Source: Methanolobus sp. UBA474 (GTDB lineage: Archaea > Halobacteriota > Methanosarcinia > Methanosarcinales > Methanosarcinaceae). From it: a stretch of 21,888 nt of DNA. The notes under the pieces are model-generated. The model made no database searches, was not told the origin of the DNA, and was given only the letters and a program-made list of their open reading frames with translations. Location: assembly GCA_002501695.1 (NCBI GenBank), contig DANZ01000124.1, positions 1 to 21,888 of the forward strand, read 5' to 3'. Positions 15,695-21,888 of the stretch are shown piece after piece. The position numbers were made by a program, and so were the translations under genes. The stretch's first letter is position 1. Each line of letters starts with the position of its first letter.

Positions 15695-16152
15695 ATGTAC
15701 CAGTATGCTGGCTTCTGGAAAAGATTCCTGGCGGCTATATTCGATACTGTCCTTGTGACTGTTGCTGCCGGACCCGTCGCTATTATTATGGGTATCATCC
15801 TGGGAAGCTCCATTGGCAGCTTTATGGGCCTGCTTGAGAACACTGATCTTTTTTAGGCAGTATTCTCTGCAGTGTTCTTTTTTATTGCAGGTATCTTCCT
15901 TGTCATGAGATGGCTTTATTTCGCTATCATGGAAAGCTCATCGCATCAGGCAACCTTTGCAAGGTGCTCGTGGGCATAAGGGTCACAGACATGTACGGGA
16001 ACAGGGTATCCTTCTGGAGGGCCACTCTCCGGCACTTCTCCAAGATACTTTCTGCCATGGTCTATTACCTGGGTTACCTTATGATAGGCTTTACTGAAAA
16101 AAAGCAGGGATTACACGATATAATAGCCGGTTGTCTTGTGATCACCGGATAA
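15695..16152 (+). pseudogene. RDD-family membrane protein, broken by an amber codon and a frameshift
   Basis: From the ATG at 15695 (GGAG about 11 nt upstream) the frame reads YQYAGFWKRFLAAIFDTVLV, the typical RDD start and first membrane segment, then hits TAG at 15854-15856. Reading through, AVFSAVFFFIAGIFLVMRWL is the second membrane segment, followed by YFAIMESSSHQATF. At 15956-15961 one base is missing: the family pattern QATFGKVLVGIRVTD needs GGC where the sequence has GC. The other frame then continues KVLVGIRVTDMYGNRVSF, LRHFSKILSAMVYYLGYLM and FTEKKQGLHDIIAGCLVITG to a TAA. All parts of a ~152-residue RDD protein are present, so decay is recent or an assembly error is involved. The amber codon alone could be read as pyrrolysine in this lineage; the frameshift could not be rescued that way. 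Confidence 0.85.
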
Positions 16153-16184
16153 GAGCAGGAACTGCATCCCTGATGCTTCTGACA

Positions 16185-16559
16185 TCATTTTCCCAGAAGC
16201 TCACGGTCAAAGTTCTCTACAAGGTTGCTCATTTTTTGATACCATTCGTCGATCGTAGCTTTGATCATCTTTTTTACCCGGGAGGGCTCAATGGCAGTAT
16301 ATTCATAATAGTAGCCGCCGATATCTATCGACTTTGTCTCTCTGTAAACAAGACCTGCAGAAGTGAGATTCTGTAAGGAGCGATATGCTGTGCTGCGTTC
16401 CCTGCAAAGCAACTGGCCCAGTTGTTCTGCGGTCGTGGGGCCACTTTCAAGGAGCTTTTTGTAAGTACTGATGTCAAGTTCTTTCAGGCCAAGTACGCAT
16501 TTTGCCATATCTTCGCACTTACATTCCGCTCTCAGCATTTCAGGGATCGAACTTGCCAT
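16185..16559 (-). CDS. Small winged-helix (TrmB/ArsR-like) regulator with N-terminal Cys cluster
   Basis: 124 residues from the ATG at 16559, with GAGGA at 16570-16566 six nt upstream and TATA-like CTTTAAAC at 16605-16598. A winged-helix domain occupies about 25-90: LGLKELDISTYKKLLESGPT, AEQLGQLLCRERSTAYRSLQ, NLTSAGLVYRETKSIDIGGY. The tail (about 90-124, VKKMIKATIDEWYQKMSNLV) is helical and probably dimerises. The N-terminus carries C-x-C-x5-C (RAECKCEDMAKC), with a fourth Cys in the recognition region (LLCRE), so metal or redox sensing is plausible but unproven. It resembles TrmB-type regulators common to Methanosarcinales, of which MreA is one studied case; I cannot tell whether this is that orthologue. 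It is divergent from the ArcS-core gene and may control it. A longer frame to 16649 lacks support. Confidence 0.82.
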   Translation of the reverse strand: MASSIPEMLRAECKCEDMAKCVLGLKELDISTYKKLLESGPTTAEQLGQLLCRERSTAYRSLQNLTSAGLVYRETKSIDIGGYYYEYTAIEPSRVKKMIKATIDEWYQKMSNLVENFDRELLGK

Positions 16560-16650
16560 GATCTGTCCTCTAAAGAAATATGTCCCGTGCAAGATATGTT
16601 TAAAGCGCCAGTGTATGTTTTGCACAAAACCGTACAGTGTTTGCGTCACT

Positions 16651-16660
16651 TATATATATA
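16651..16660. promoter_or_regulatory. Symmetric TATA tract between divergent genes
   Basis: TATATATATA is self-complementary. On the plus strand its centre is about 27 bp before the TTG at 16683, which would make the ArcS-core mRNA nearly leaderless. It could also serve as a distal minus-strand promoter. Confidence 0.4.
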
Positions 16661-16682
16661 GTTTCCCTGATATTGCTACTCC

Positions 16683-17366
16683 TTGACACCAATTATACCT
16701 GAGAATGAACGTTCGGACCTGCCTCTGGATACACAGGAACTGATCTACCATCCTGACATGATGCGTGCCAATGAATGGGTGCTCACGGAGTATGAACCTC
16801 CCGTGAGGGATATATGCATCTTTGTGCCGTGCTCGAAGAAAAAGCCCTACCATGAGAGCCCCTCGCATAAGATATTCGATAGGGTGATATTCGGCCTCCT
16901 CGAGCCCGAACAGGTCCATGTGGTCGTATTTGGAACATGCGGTGTCACACCCAGGGAAATCGACACCGAATATCCTTTCATGGATTATCAGTTCATTATG
17001 GGAAAATGCAATGTTGCCATGGTGAAGCGCGATTTCCTTAAAATGGAAAGTGAGCGCCTTGCAGCATATCTTGAGAAGACGCGTGATAACTACAAGCATC
17101 GCATTGCTTACTGCATCGGAGATTTCAGGACAGCTATGGAAAAGGCGCTTGAAATGACTGATGTTGAAGTGGTTATTGTTCCAAAGAAGGAGACCATTCT
17201 TCAAAACCTGCAGTCTCAGCGTAAATTCATATATGGCAGCCTTAACCAGAAGAAGTACCTTAAGGACTTTTATGATGCAATAGCTTCAGCTGCAGGCAAG
17301 CCACTTATGGATCATGATATTGATGATGGGGACAGCTTTGAGGATGAAGACTGGTTCCGGCTCTGA
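16683..17366 (+). CDS. Stand-alone ArcS core-domain (DUF5591-like) protein
   Basis: 227 residues. The motif PC-x3-KPY-x2-S-x2-H, the signature of the archaeosine synthase (ArcS) catalytic core, is exact here (VPCSKKKPYHESPSHKIF, about residues 49-66). Next come VHVVVFGTCGVTPREIDTEY, PFMDYQFIMGKC and RIAYCIGDFRTAM, the pattern of the DUF5591 fold derived from tRNA-guanine transglycosylase-like proteins. ArcS converts preQ0 at G15 of archaeal tRNA on the way to archaeosine, but normally carries additional domains including PUA for tRNA binding. Here the core stands alone with an acidic C-terminal tail (DIDDGDSFEDEDW), so it may be a split subunit, a paralogue or a different enzyme. The frame opens only after a stop at 16668; TTG 16683 is the first start codon and ATG 16758 the alternative. 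A Cys cluster regulator is divergent. Confidence 0.85.
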   Translation: MTPIIPENERSDLPLDTQELIYHPDMMRANEWVLTEYEPPVRDICIFVPCSKKKPYHESPSHKIFDRVIFGLLEPEQVHVVVFGTCGVTPREIDTEYPFMDYQFIMGKCNVAMVKRDFLKMESERLAAYLEKTRDNYKHRIAYCIGDFRTAMEKALEMTDVEVVIVPKKETILQNLQSQRKFIYGSLNQKKYLKDFYDAIASAAGKPLMDHDIDDGDSFEDEDWFRL

Positions 17367-17384
17367 ATGAATGAACGAATGGAA

Positions 17385-17401
17385 GGTGGCAGAATGCCAC
17401 T
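17385..17401. terminator. Hairpin between convergent genes
   Basis: GTGGC (17386-17390) and GCCAC (17396-17400) pair around AGAAT, with one more G-U pair. It lies between the stops of the ArcS-core gene (+) and the KaiC-like gene (-), and could end both. Confidence 0.4.
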
Positions 17402-17403
17402 CT

Positions 17404-18132
17404 TCACTCAAGATATGGGGATTGTGCAAGTACGGACATCCCGTTGTCTGAGATATTGAGCACCCGCACCTCATTAATGGTGCCCGAGCCTCTCATCTTC
17501 ATGATATATATCGACCTCTGGAGGTTGTTTCCTGTAATTATACGTCCAAGCTTGATCACGGAGTCCGCTCCATACTCTACCATGTTATCAAGGTTGTACA
17601 TAGATCCCACCGTTATGACCGAAGTTACCTGGTGCTTGCGGAACACGCTGAAAACATCGTCGATGAGTGTTCTTAACTTGTAGTTAGATTCAATGGCAAG
17701 GAAGAGTGCCTCTATTGAATCAATGAATACGCGGGTAGGCTTAATATCCTCTATCTTGCTTTCGACAAGCTTTTTGAAGCTCTTGATAAGTTCTGATGGT
17801 GCTATCTCCACACTTTTCTGAAGGCGAAGGCTTGGGTCCGTTATGTCCACAAAGGTAAGCTTTCCCTGTCTGACGTATTCTTCGAGATCCCAGTTAAAAG
17901 AGGTTTTCATCTCTCTAACAATGGATTTTGACTCTTCTGAAGTGATGATGCACATCACATTCTCGCCTTTCTTTGCTCCTTCAACAATGAATTGTGTCCC
18001 AAAGATAGTCTTACCTGTACCGGAGTCTCCCGAGATGACATTTGCAGTTCCCACGAAGTATCCGCCGCGGAGCATTTCATCCAATCCCGGTATTCCTGTC
18101 CCTATTCTCTCTGATAAATATGCTTCTGACAC
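17404..18132 (-). CDS. Single-domain KaiC-like RecA-superfamily ATPase
   Basis: 242 residues. The RecA/KaiC fold is clear: IGTGIPGLDEMLRGGYFVGT, Walker A GDSGTGKT (35-42), the catalytic Glu pair in ITSEES (63-68), Walker B RVFIDSIEAL (about 132-141) and the C-terminal strands SIYIMKMRGSGTINEVRVL. Such one-domain archaeal KaiC-like proteins bind ATP and often act as signalling partners or regulators near kinases; their individual roles are mostly unknown. This is not the two-domain cyanobacterial clock protein. The start is GTG at 18132, with an AGGTGG ribosome site about 5 nt upstream. It is convergent with the ArcS-core gene, and a hairpin separates their ends. No archaellum or gas-vesicle genes are near, so FlaH and GvpD are unlikely. 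Confidence 0.9.
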   Translation of the reverse strand: MSEAYLSERIGTGIPGLDEMLRGGYFVGTANVISGDSGTGKTIFGTQFIVEGAKKGENVMCIITSEESKSIVREMKTSFNWDLEEYVRQGKLTFVDITDPSLRLQKSVEIAPSELIKSFKKLVESKIEDIKPTRVFIDSIEALFLAIESNYKLRTLIDDVFSVFRKHQVTSVITVGSMYNLDNMVEYGADSVIKLGRIITGNNLQRSIYIMKMRGSGTINEVRVLNISDNGMSVLAQSPYLE

Positions 18133-18458
18133 TTATACCACCTTATAATATCTAAGTAGTTCTGGTTTTATTCCCAAACTCAATAAATGTGCTGTTTTAA
18201 TAAAAGGCTACTTCTACCTTATTGAGGAATGGTATCCTTTTCTCCGGATCACCAATGGATCGGGCATTAGTTTATTATGTTATTCTAATATAAAAAAGCG
18301 CGTATTTTATTTTCAAATGCTTAAAGTGTGTTCCCAACTGCTGAAAAGGTATTCACTTTAAAAGCGTGAACTATTTGTATTATTGTAAGCAATTCCCTGT
18401 AGCTTACAAAGGGACTTGCTTCAGCTTCTGGAACTCGCTTGTCCTTCGGGAGATGGAT
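18133..18458. other. Divergent intergenic region, KaiC-like gene and HMG-CoA reductase
   Basis: About 326 bp. It contains a perfect 8-bp inverted repeat, CTCAATAA (18179-18186) and TTATTGAG (18219-18226), with half-sites 40 bp apart, and a TATA-like CTTTAAAA (18356-18363) that would give HMG-CoA reductase a leader of about 73 nt. The open frame from GTG 18366 lies before the predicted start and is not thought to be translated. Confidence 0.45.
18179..18226. repeat. 8-bp inverted repeat with 32-bp spacer
   Basis: CTCAATAA and TTATTGAG are exact reverse complements. The spacing of 40 bp between equivalent points is about four helical turns, compatible with paired regulator sites upstream of the KaiC-like gene. 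It may also be chance in AT-rich DNA. Confidence 0.3.
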
Positions 18459-19703
18459 ATGACATTAAGAGATGATTTGAATGAAACAGAGAGGGATATT
18501 CTTGCAAAGGTTACCAAAGGCGAGATCCCTTACCACAGGATAGATTCACTTGCTGGCAAAGAAGCCGCAGTCAGGATCAGGCGATATGCCGTAGAGGATT
18601 CTTATGGTGTTGAACTTGAGCACATACAGCTGTGTTCCCTGGATCTTGAAGCTGCAACAAAGCGTAATATAGAAAATATGATCGGTACTATTCAGGTGCC
18701 TCTGGGTGTTGCAGGTCCCCTGAAAGTAAAAGGTGAGTTCGCAGAAGGTTCATATCATATTCCGCTGGCTACGACAGAAGGCGCCCTTGTTGCAAGCGTG
18801 AACAGGGGATGTTCTGTGATAACCGGATCAGATGGTGCAAATGTACGCATTTTCCAGGATGTGATGACACGGGCTCCTGTATTCAAACTTGACAATGTGG
18901 TCCGTGCCAGGGAATTCTCAGATTGGGTGAAGAGGCCTGATGTATTTGCCAGGATGAAGGATAAGGCGTCCCAGACAACCCGCTTTGGAGAACTTGTCGG
19001 AGTTGAGCCATATGTTGCCGGGAATACGGTCTATCTCCGTTTTTCCTATGATACCAAGGATGCCATGGGCATGAACATGGTCACCATAGCTACAGAAGCG
19101 CTGACAGCACTTATCGGTGATGAGTTTGGAGCAATTCCCGTCTCCCTTTCAGGCAATATGTGCACTGACAAGAAACCGGCCTCAATAAACACTATTCTGG
19201 GCAGAGGTAAAACCGTCGTGGCGGATGTTGTCATTCCGAAAGCACTGGTGGGAGAGCGCCTCAAATGTAAGCCTGAGACAATGGTCGATGTCAACTACAG
19301 GAAGAACCTGCTTGGCTCTGCACGCGCAGGTGCGCTTGGGTATAATGCACATGCTGCAAACATAATTGCTGCAATGTTCATCGCATGCGGGCAGGATGCA
19401 GCCCATGTTGTAGAGGGCAGTACTGCCATTACGACCATGGAACTGACACAATATGGGGATCTTTACTGCTCGGTAACTATTCCGGCCCTTGCTGTGGGTA
19501 CTGTCGGAGGCGGCACCAGTCTGGGGCCTCAGGGTGATTGCCTGAAACTGCTTGGTGTAAAAGGCCCGGGAACCCCTCCTGGCACGAATTCAAAGAAACT
19601 TGCTGAGATCGTGGCCGCAGCAGTGCTTGCGGGAGAGATATCGCTTATCGGAGCCCAGGCTGCCGGGCATCTTGCCCGGGCACATGCGGAACTTGGGCGC
19701 TGA
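18459..19703 (+). CDS. hmgA: 3-hydroxy-3-methylglutaryl-CoA reductase, class I (NADPH)
   Basis: 414 residues from the ATG at 18459, with GGGAG 6-7 nt upstream; ATG 18453 would add two residues. It reduces HMG-CoA to mevalonate, the committed step to archaeal isoprenoid lipids. Class I signatures are complete: ENMIGTIQVPLGVAGPL (HMG-CoA binding), the catalytic Glu in LATTEGALVASVNRG, DAMGMNM (nucleotide binding), the catalytic Lys in TDKKPAS, the Asp in GQDAAHVVEGS, GTVGGGTSLGPQ, and the C-terminal catalytic His in AGHLARAHAEL. Archaeal enzymes lack the membrane anchor of eukaryotic ones, as here. The longer frame to GTG 18366 is rejected since a TATA-like element (18356-18363) puts the transcript start after it. 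A large imperfect hairpin follows the stop. Confidence 0.97.
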   Translation: MTLRDDLNETERDILAKVTKGEIPYHRIDSLAGKEAAVRIRRYAVEDSYGVELEHIQLCSLDLEAATKRNIENMIGTIQVPLGVAGPLKVKGEFAEGSYHIPLATTEGALVASVNRGCSVITGSDGANVRIFQDVMTRAPVFKLDNVVRAREFSDWVKRPDVFARMKDKASQTTRFGELVGVEPYVAGNTVYLRFSYDTKDAMGMNMVTIATEALTALIGDEFGAIPVSLSGNMCTDKKPASINTILGRGKTVVADVVIPKALVGERLKCKPETMVDVNYRKNLLGSARAGALGYNAHAANIIAAMFIACGQDAAHVVEGSTAITTMELTQYGDLYCSVTIPALAVGTVGGGTSLGPQGDCLKLLGVKGPGTPPGTNSKKLAEIVAAAVLAGEISLIGAQAAGHLARAHAELGR

Positions 19704-19712
19704 GTATTTTGA

Positions 19713-19749
19713 GAAAATGGGGAAATGGTGCATGCCATTTTTCCATTTC
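19713..19749. terminator. Long imperfect hairpin between convergent genes
   Basis: GAAAATGGGGAAATGG (19713-19728) pairs with CCATTTTTCCATTTC (19735-19749) with a few mismatches around a TGCATG loop; the inner AAATGG/CCATTT is perfect. It lies between hmgA (+) and the 68-residue gene (-), and T-rich tracts flank it on both strands, so it may end both transcripts. Confidence 0.5.
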
Positions 19750-19778
19750 TTACTTAAAAAGAACCGAAAAAGAGCATT

Positions 19779-19985
19779 TTAGCATTTTTCTCTTGCTTTC
19801 CTCAGCAGGTCCGAACATTCACTCATTTTATGTTCTGCCTGCAATATATCCTCGGCCAGTTCTGTATAGCCTGCCTCCCGCACTTTCACAGCCCATTCCT
19901 TGAAACTCTTGCTGTGGCTTTCATTATGTTCGACCCAATGTTCAAGAAGATGCGCCAGTTTTGATCTGTTGATGTCTTTAGTCAT
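19779..19985 (-). CDS. Small helical protein with conserved-looking His/Glu pattern (68 aa)
   Basis: Not assigned to a named function. The whole protein looks like a helical hairpin. Helix 1 contains LAHLLEHWVEHNESHSKSFK, with four His and three Glu spaced to face one side, which could bind a metal. Helix 2 is EAGYTELAEDILQAEHKMSE, ending with two Cys (SECSDLLRKAREKC). The pattern LLxHWxEHNxxHxxxFxxWA recalls a small family seen in anaerobic archaea and bacteria, from memory only. There is no signal peptide or membrane segment. It lies 48 bp downstream of the aconitase-family gene on the same strand and may be co-transcribed. It converges on hmgA with a terminator-like hairpin between. Confidence 0.75.
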   Translation of the reverse strand: MTKDINRSKLAHLLEHWVEHNESHSKSFKEWAVKVREAGYTELAEDILQAEHKMSECSDLLRKAREKC

Positions 19986-20033
19986 TTACCCGCCTCAATA
20001 TTCAACCTTTAATGCTAAATAAGGAATATAATC

Positions 20034-21275
20034 CTAAATGTCTGCCGGGCTGGTTATCTCTCCGGTTAGCGCTGATGCAGCAGCTGTGGCCGGGGATGCA
20101 AGATATACAAAGCCGCCAGTACCCATCCTGCCTTTGAAATTCCGGTTGGCTGTCGATATGCAGACCTCTCCTTTTCCAATGACTCCCATATGCCCTCCTA
20201 AGCAGGGTCCGCATCCAGGGGTGCCAATCGTTGCGCCAGCCTCAAGGAGCGTTTCTATGATGCCTTTACGGACAGCCTCGAGGAAAACCTCCCGTGATGC
20301 AGGGATAACAAGTGTCCTGACAGCCACGTGCTCTCCTTTGAGGATGTTTGCTGCGGCTTCAAGGTCTTCGAGCCTGCCATTGGTACAGGTTCCGATAAAT
20401 GCCTGATCTATCCTGGTGTTAGGCAATTCTGAGATGTTGCGTACATTGTCTACATTATGAGGGCATGCGACCTGCGGTTCCAGGGTGCCTGCGTCGAAAT
20501 AGTACTTTTCTGAGTACTGCGCATCATCATCCGCATATACGGGTTCATAGTTTTCTTCAGAGCGCCCTTTCAGATAGTCAAAGGTTGTCCTGTCAGGGGG
20601 GACTATGCCTGCCTTTGCTCCCATTTCTATTGCCATGTTACAAAGGGTCATCCGGCCTGACATGGAAAGGTCCTCTATCGTGCTGCCATAGAACTCCACG
20701 GCTTTATAGGTGGCTCCTGCGATCCCGAGGGTCCCGATTATCTTGAGTGTGAGGTCCTTTGCATAGACATGTTTTCCCAGTTTCCCTTCTGCAGTGATCC
20801 TGATGCTTTCAGGAACCCTGAACCATAGTTTTCCCGTAGCAAATATTTCTGCCATGTCCGTAGCTCCCACGCCGGTCCCGAAAGCCCCGAAAGCTCCGTA
20901 GGTACATGAATGGGAGTCAGCTCCGACAATAAGCCTTCCGGGCAGTGCAAATCCTTTTTCAGGAAGCAGCTGATGGCAGATGCCTTCGCCGGAGTCGTAG
21001 AAGTTCTTTATTCCCTGATCTTTCAACCATTCACGGATATCCTTATGCAAGGCTGCGGTCGTGTCGGTGTTTGCGGGAGTGAGATGGTCAAAAGGAATAA
21101 TGATCCTGTCCGGATCCCATACTTTTTTTACTTCCATCTCTCTGAAGGACTTTACGGCAAGAATGCTTGTTCCGTCATGGGCCATGGCATAATCTACGTC
21201 CGCTATGACAAAATCGTTTGCCTTGGCTTGGATACCTGCTGCGCGACTAAATATCTTTTCACTAATAGTACTCAA
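20034..21275 (-). CDS. 3-isopropylmalate dehydratase / homoaconitase large subunit
   Basis: 413 residues, the archaeal LeuC/HacA large subunit. With a separate small subunit it isomerises isopropylmalate (leucine) or homocitrate-type acids (coenzyme B in methanogens). The three [4Fe-4S] ligands are visible: C297 (GTCTNGR), C355 and C358 (GCGPC). Other family blocks are DYAMAHDGTS, IIPFDHLTPANT, VGADSHSCTYGAFGAFGTGV and ISTANRNFKGRMG. LeuC and HacA cannot be told apart from the large subunit by eye; the small-subunit gene is not in the window. The start is TTG at 21275: GGAG (21287-21284) lies 8 nt upstream, and TATA-like TTTAAATAA (21332-21324) gives a leader of about 27 nt. Stop is TAG. Confidence 0.95.
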   Translation of the reverse strand: MSTISEKIFSRAAGIQAKANDFVIADVDYAMAHDGTSILAVKSFREMEVKKVWDPDRIIIPFDHLTPANTDTTAALHKDIREWLKDQGIKNFYDSGEGICHQLLPEKGFALPGRLIVGADSHSCTYGAFGAFGTGVGATDMAEIFATGKLWFRVPESIRITAEGKLGKHVYAKDLTLKIIGTLGIAGATYKAVEFYGSTIEDLSMSGRMTLCNMAIEMGAKAGIVPPDRTTFDYLKGRSEENYEPVYADDDAQYSEKYYFDAGTLEPQVACPHNVDNVRNISELPNTRIDQAFIGTCTNGRLEDLEAAANILKGEHVAVRTLVIPASREVFLEAVRKGIIETLLEAGATIGTPGCGPCLGGHMGVIGKGEVCISTANRNFKGRMGTGGFVYLASPATAAASALTGEITSPADI

Positions 21276-21323
21276 AAAAATAGCTCCGTTTATTGCAGTA
21301 TGTGAGTATGAGACCAGATATCT

Positions 21324-21334
21324 TTATTTAAAGC
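21324..21334. promoter_or_regulatory. TATA element between divergent transcripts
   Basis: TTATTTAAAGC. On the minus strand it sits 26 bp before a start near 21302, for the dehydratase gene; on the plus strand it could serve the small ORF at 21393. Confidence 0.4.
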
Positions 21335-21392
21335 CTCCGATTAAAGAAGCTGTCGGTAACTAAAATAAAAATTATTTGGAGGGGATAAAGCT

Positions 21393-21569
21393 ATGTTTGC
21401 TGCCACTTCAAAGATGATCGAAAATAAGCAGACAGCATACGATCCTGCTAAATTACCCGGCAAGGCTTTTGAGTTTCTCTATATTCTCAAGTACGGATCT
21501 GCTTTCATATATCACTTTTTCTTCGATGCTGCGGATTATCTCCTCAAGAGGGGTGATCAGCCTGTATAG
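21393..21569 (+). CDS. Possible small ORF with strong ribosome site (58 aa)
   Basis: ATG at 21393 is preceded by GGAGG (21378-21382), one of the best ribosome sites in the window, 10 nt upstream. The frame runs 58 codons to TAG: MFAATSKMIENKQTAYDPAK, LPGKAFEFLYILKYG, then a hydrophobic stretch. The last ~39 codons overlap the HTH gene on the other strand, so their composition may only mirror that gene. It could be a true small protein, the 5' remnant of a lost gene, or a chance site. No family is recognised. Confidence 0.3.
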   Translation: MFAATSKMIENKQTAYDPAKLPGKAFEFLYILKYGSAFIYHFFFDAADYLLKRGDQPV

Positions 21570-21830
21570 TTTAACCGGCCTGCCCTTACCTTCGTTTTTC
21601 TTTTCTTCCCTTATCTGGACCCATTTGTTGTCTCTAAGGTATCTCATGGCAATACTGACTTCAGGCTGGCGTAGATCGGAAGTCGCTTCTATTTCACGGG
21701 AAGTTATTTCATCCCCACTTGCCAGGGTAGCGAGTGTAAGTGCAACAGGTCTGTTCATATTCAGTTTCCTGAGCAACTCGACCATTTCGTACTCTTTTTC
21801 ATTCATGTTGTGGGGTTTCTGTTCTCTCAT
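21453..21830 (-). CDS. Winged-helix transcriptional regulator, COG4738-like
   Basis: 125 residues. After a short N-terminal helix (EKEYEMVELLRKLNMNRPVA) comes a winged helix (about 28-92): ALTLATLASGDEITSREIEA, TSDLRQPEVSIAMRYLRDNK, then the wing WVQIREEKKNEGKGRPVKLY. The C-terminal helix (SIEEKVIYESRSVLENIEKL) probably dimerises. The domain order matches the small archaeal regulators of the MarR/TrmB-like COG4738 group; the target is unknown. The start at 21830 is supported by GGTGA about 6 nt upstream, matching the 16S rRNA tail, and by a TATA-like ATATAAAAA near 21863-21855. Met-9 is the alternative start. It is on the same strand as the dehydratase gene downstream, about 180 bp apart, which has its own promoter. 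Confidence 0.88.
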   Translation of the reverse strand: MREQKPHNMNEKEYEMVELLRKLNMNRPVALTLATLASGDEITSREIEATSDLRQPEVSIAMRYLRDNKWVQIREEKKNEGKGRPVKLYRLITPLEEIIRSIEEKVIYESRSVLENIEKLKSLAG

Positions 21831-21888
21831 GCAATATCACCGAATAATTTAGATCTTTTTATATGGATGCTTAAATAGTCCTCAAGAC

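Noticed and set aside
16560..16649. N-terminal extension of the small winged-helix regulator
   Set aside because: The ATG at 16559 has a GAGGA site at the right distance and a TATA element that starts transcription after the extension.
18366..18458. GTG-started N-terminal extension of HMG-CoA reductase
   Set aside because: It lies before the predicted transcription start, and GGGAG precedes ATG 18459; archaeal enzymes begin near that point.
1..21888. CRISPR array, transposase or integrase, phage genes
   Set aside because: No repeat-spacer pattern, no transposase or integrase motif in any frame; the tRNA gene shows no direct repeat of its 3' end elsewhere in the window that I can see.

Overview
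The window is archaeal and most likely from a methanogen of the Methanosarcinaceae (Methanolobus, Methanomethylovorans or Methanosarcina type). It carries ribosomal protein S8e, a short-form tRNase Z, HMG-CoA reductase for isoprenoid lipids, an archaeosine-synthase core motif, a KaiC-like ATPase, a DUF1724 (Msr-type) regulator and several PAS/GAF histidine kinases of the methanogen type. Genes are preceded by TATA-like boxes about 25 bp from the inferred transcription start; some appear leaderless, others have clear GGAGG/GGTGA ribosome binding sites. The genus is inferred from memory of gene families, not from a search.

Layout. 1-3537: tRNA-His(GUG), a membrane GAF-PAS-PAS histidine kinase and an Msr-type regulator, all on the minus strand. 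3538-5349: a long intergenic stretch, an AAA+ ATPase whose true start is unclear, and an 88-residue unknown protein. 5389-8646: tRNase Z (-), ribosomal protein S8e (+), then an Lrp/AsnC regulator followed closely by a class I aminotransferase (+). 8873-13048: two divergent signalling genes, an orphan protein of three PAS domains (-) and a histidine kinase with a degenerate receiver and cysteine-rich PAS domains (+), separated by 447 bp with two perfect palindromes, one of them wrapped around a TATA box. 13155-15311: two tandem AI-2E/PerM-type membrane proteins (-). 15312-16152: a region with nested RNA-like stems, then a broken RDD-family membrane gene. 16185-18132: a small winged-helix regulator (-) divergent from a stand-alone ArcS-core protein (+), and a KaiC-like ATPase (-). 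18459-21830: HMG-CoA reductase (+), a 68-residue helical protein (-), an isopropylmalate dehydratase/homoaconitase large subunit (-), a possible small ORF (+) and a HTH regulator (-).

How they work together. Most of the window is housekeeping: tRNA and translation, tRNA 3' processing, possible tRNA modification, amino-acid or coenzyme B biosynthesis, and lipid precursors. The accessory part is sensory. Three PAS/GAF proteins are present, but none has a conventional response regulator beside it. The best-supported partnership is kinase plus Msr regulator at the left, which resembles the MsmS/RdmS-MsrG pair of Methanosarcina acetivorans. The most unusual points are the stand-alone ArcS-core gene with a TTG start, the structured-RNA candidate upstream of the broken RDD gene, the palindrome-flanked promoter between the two PAS genes, and the kinase with a pseudo-receiver and two Cys-rich PAS domains.
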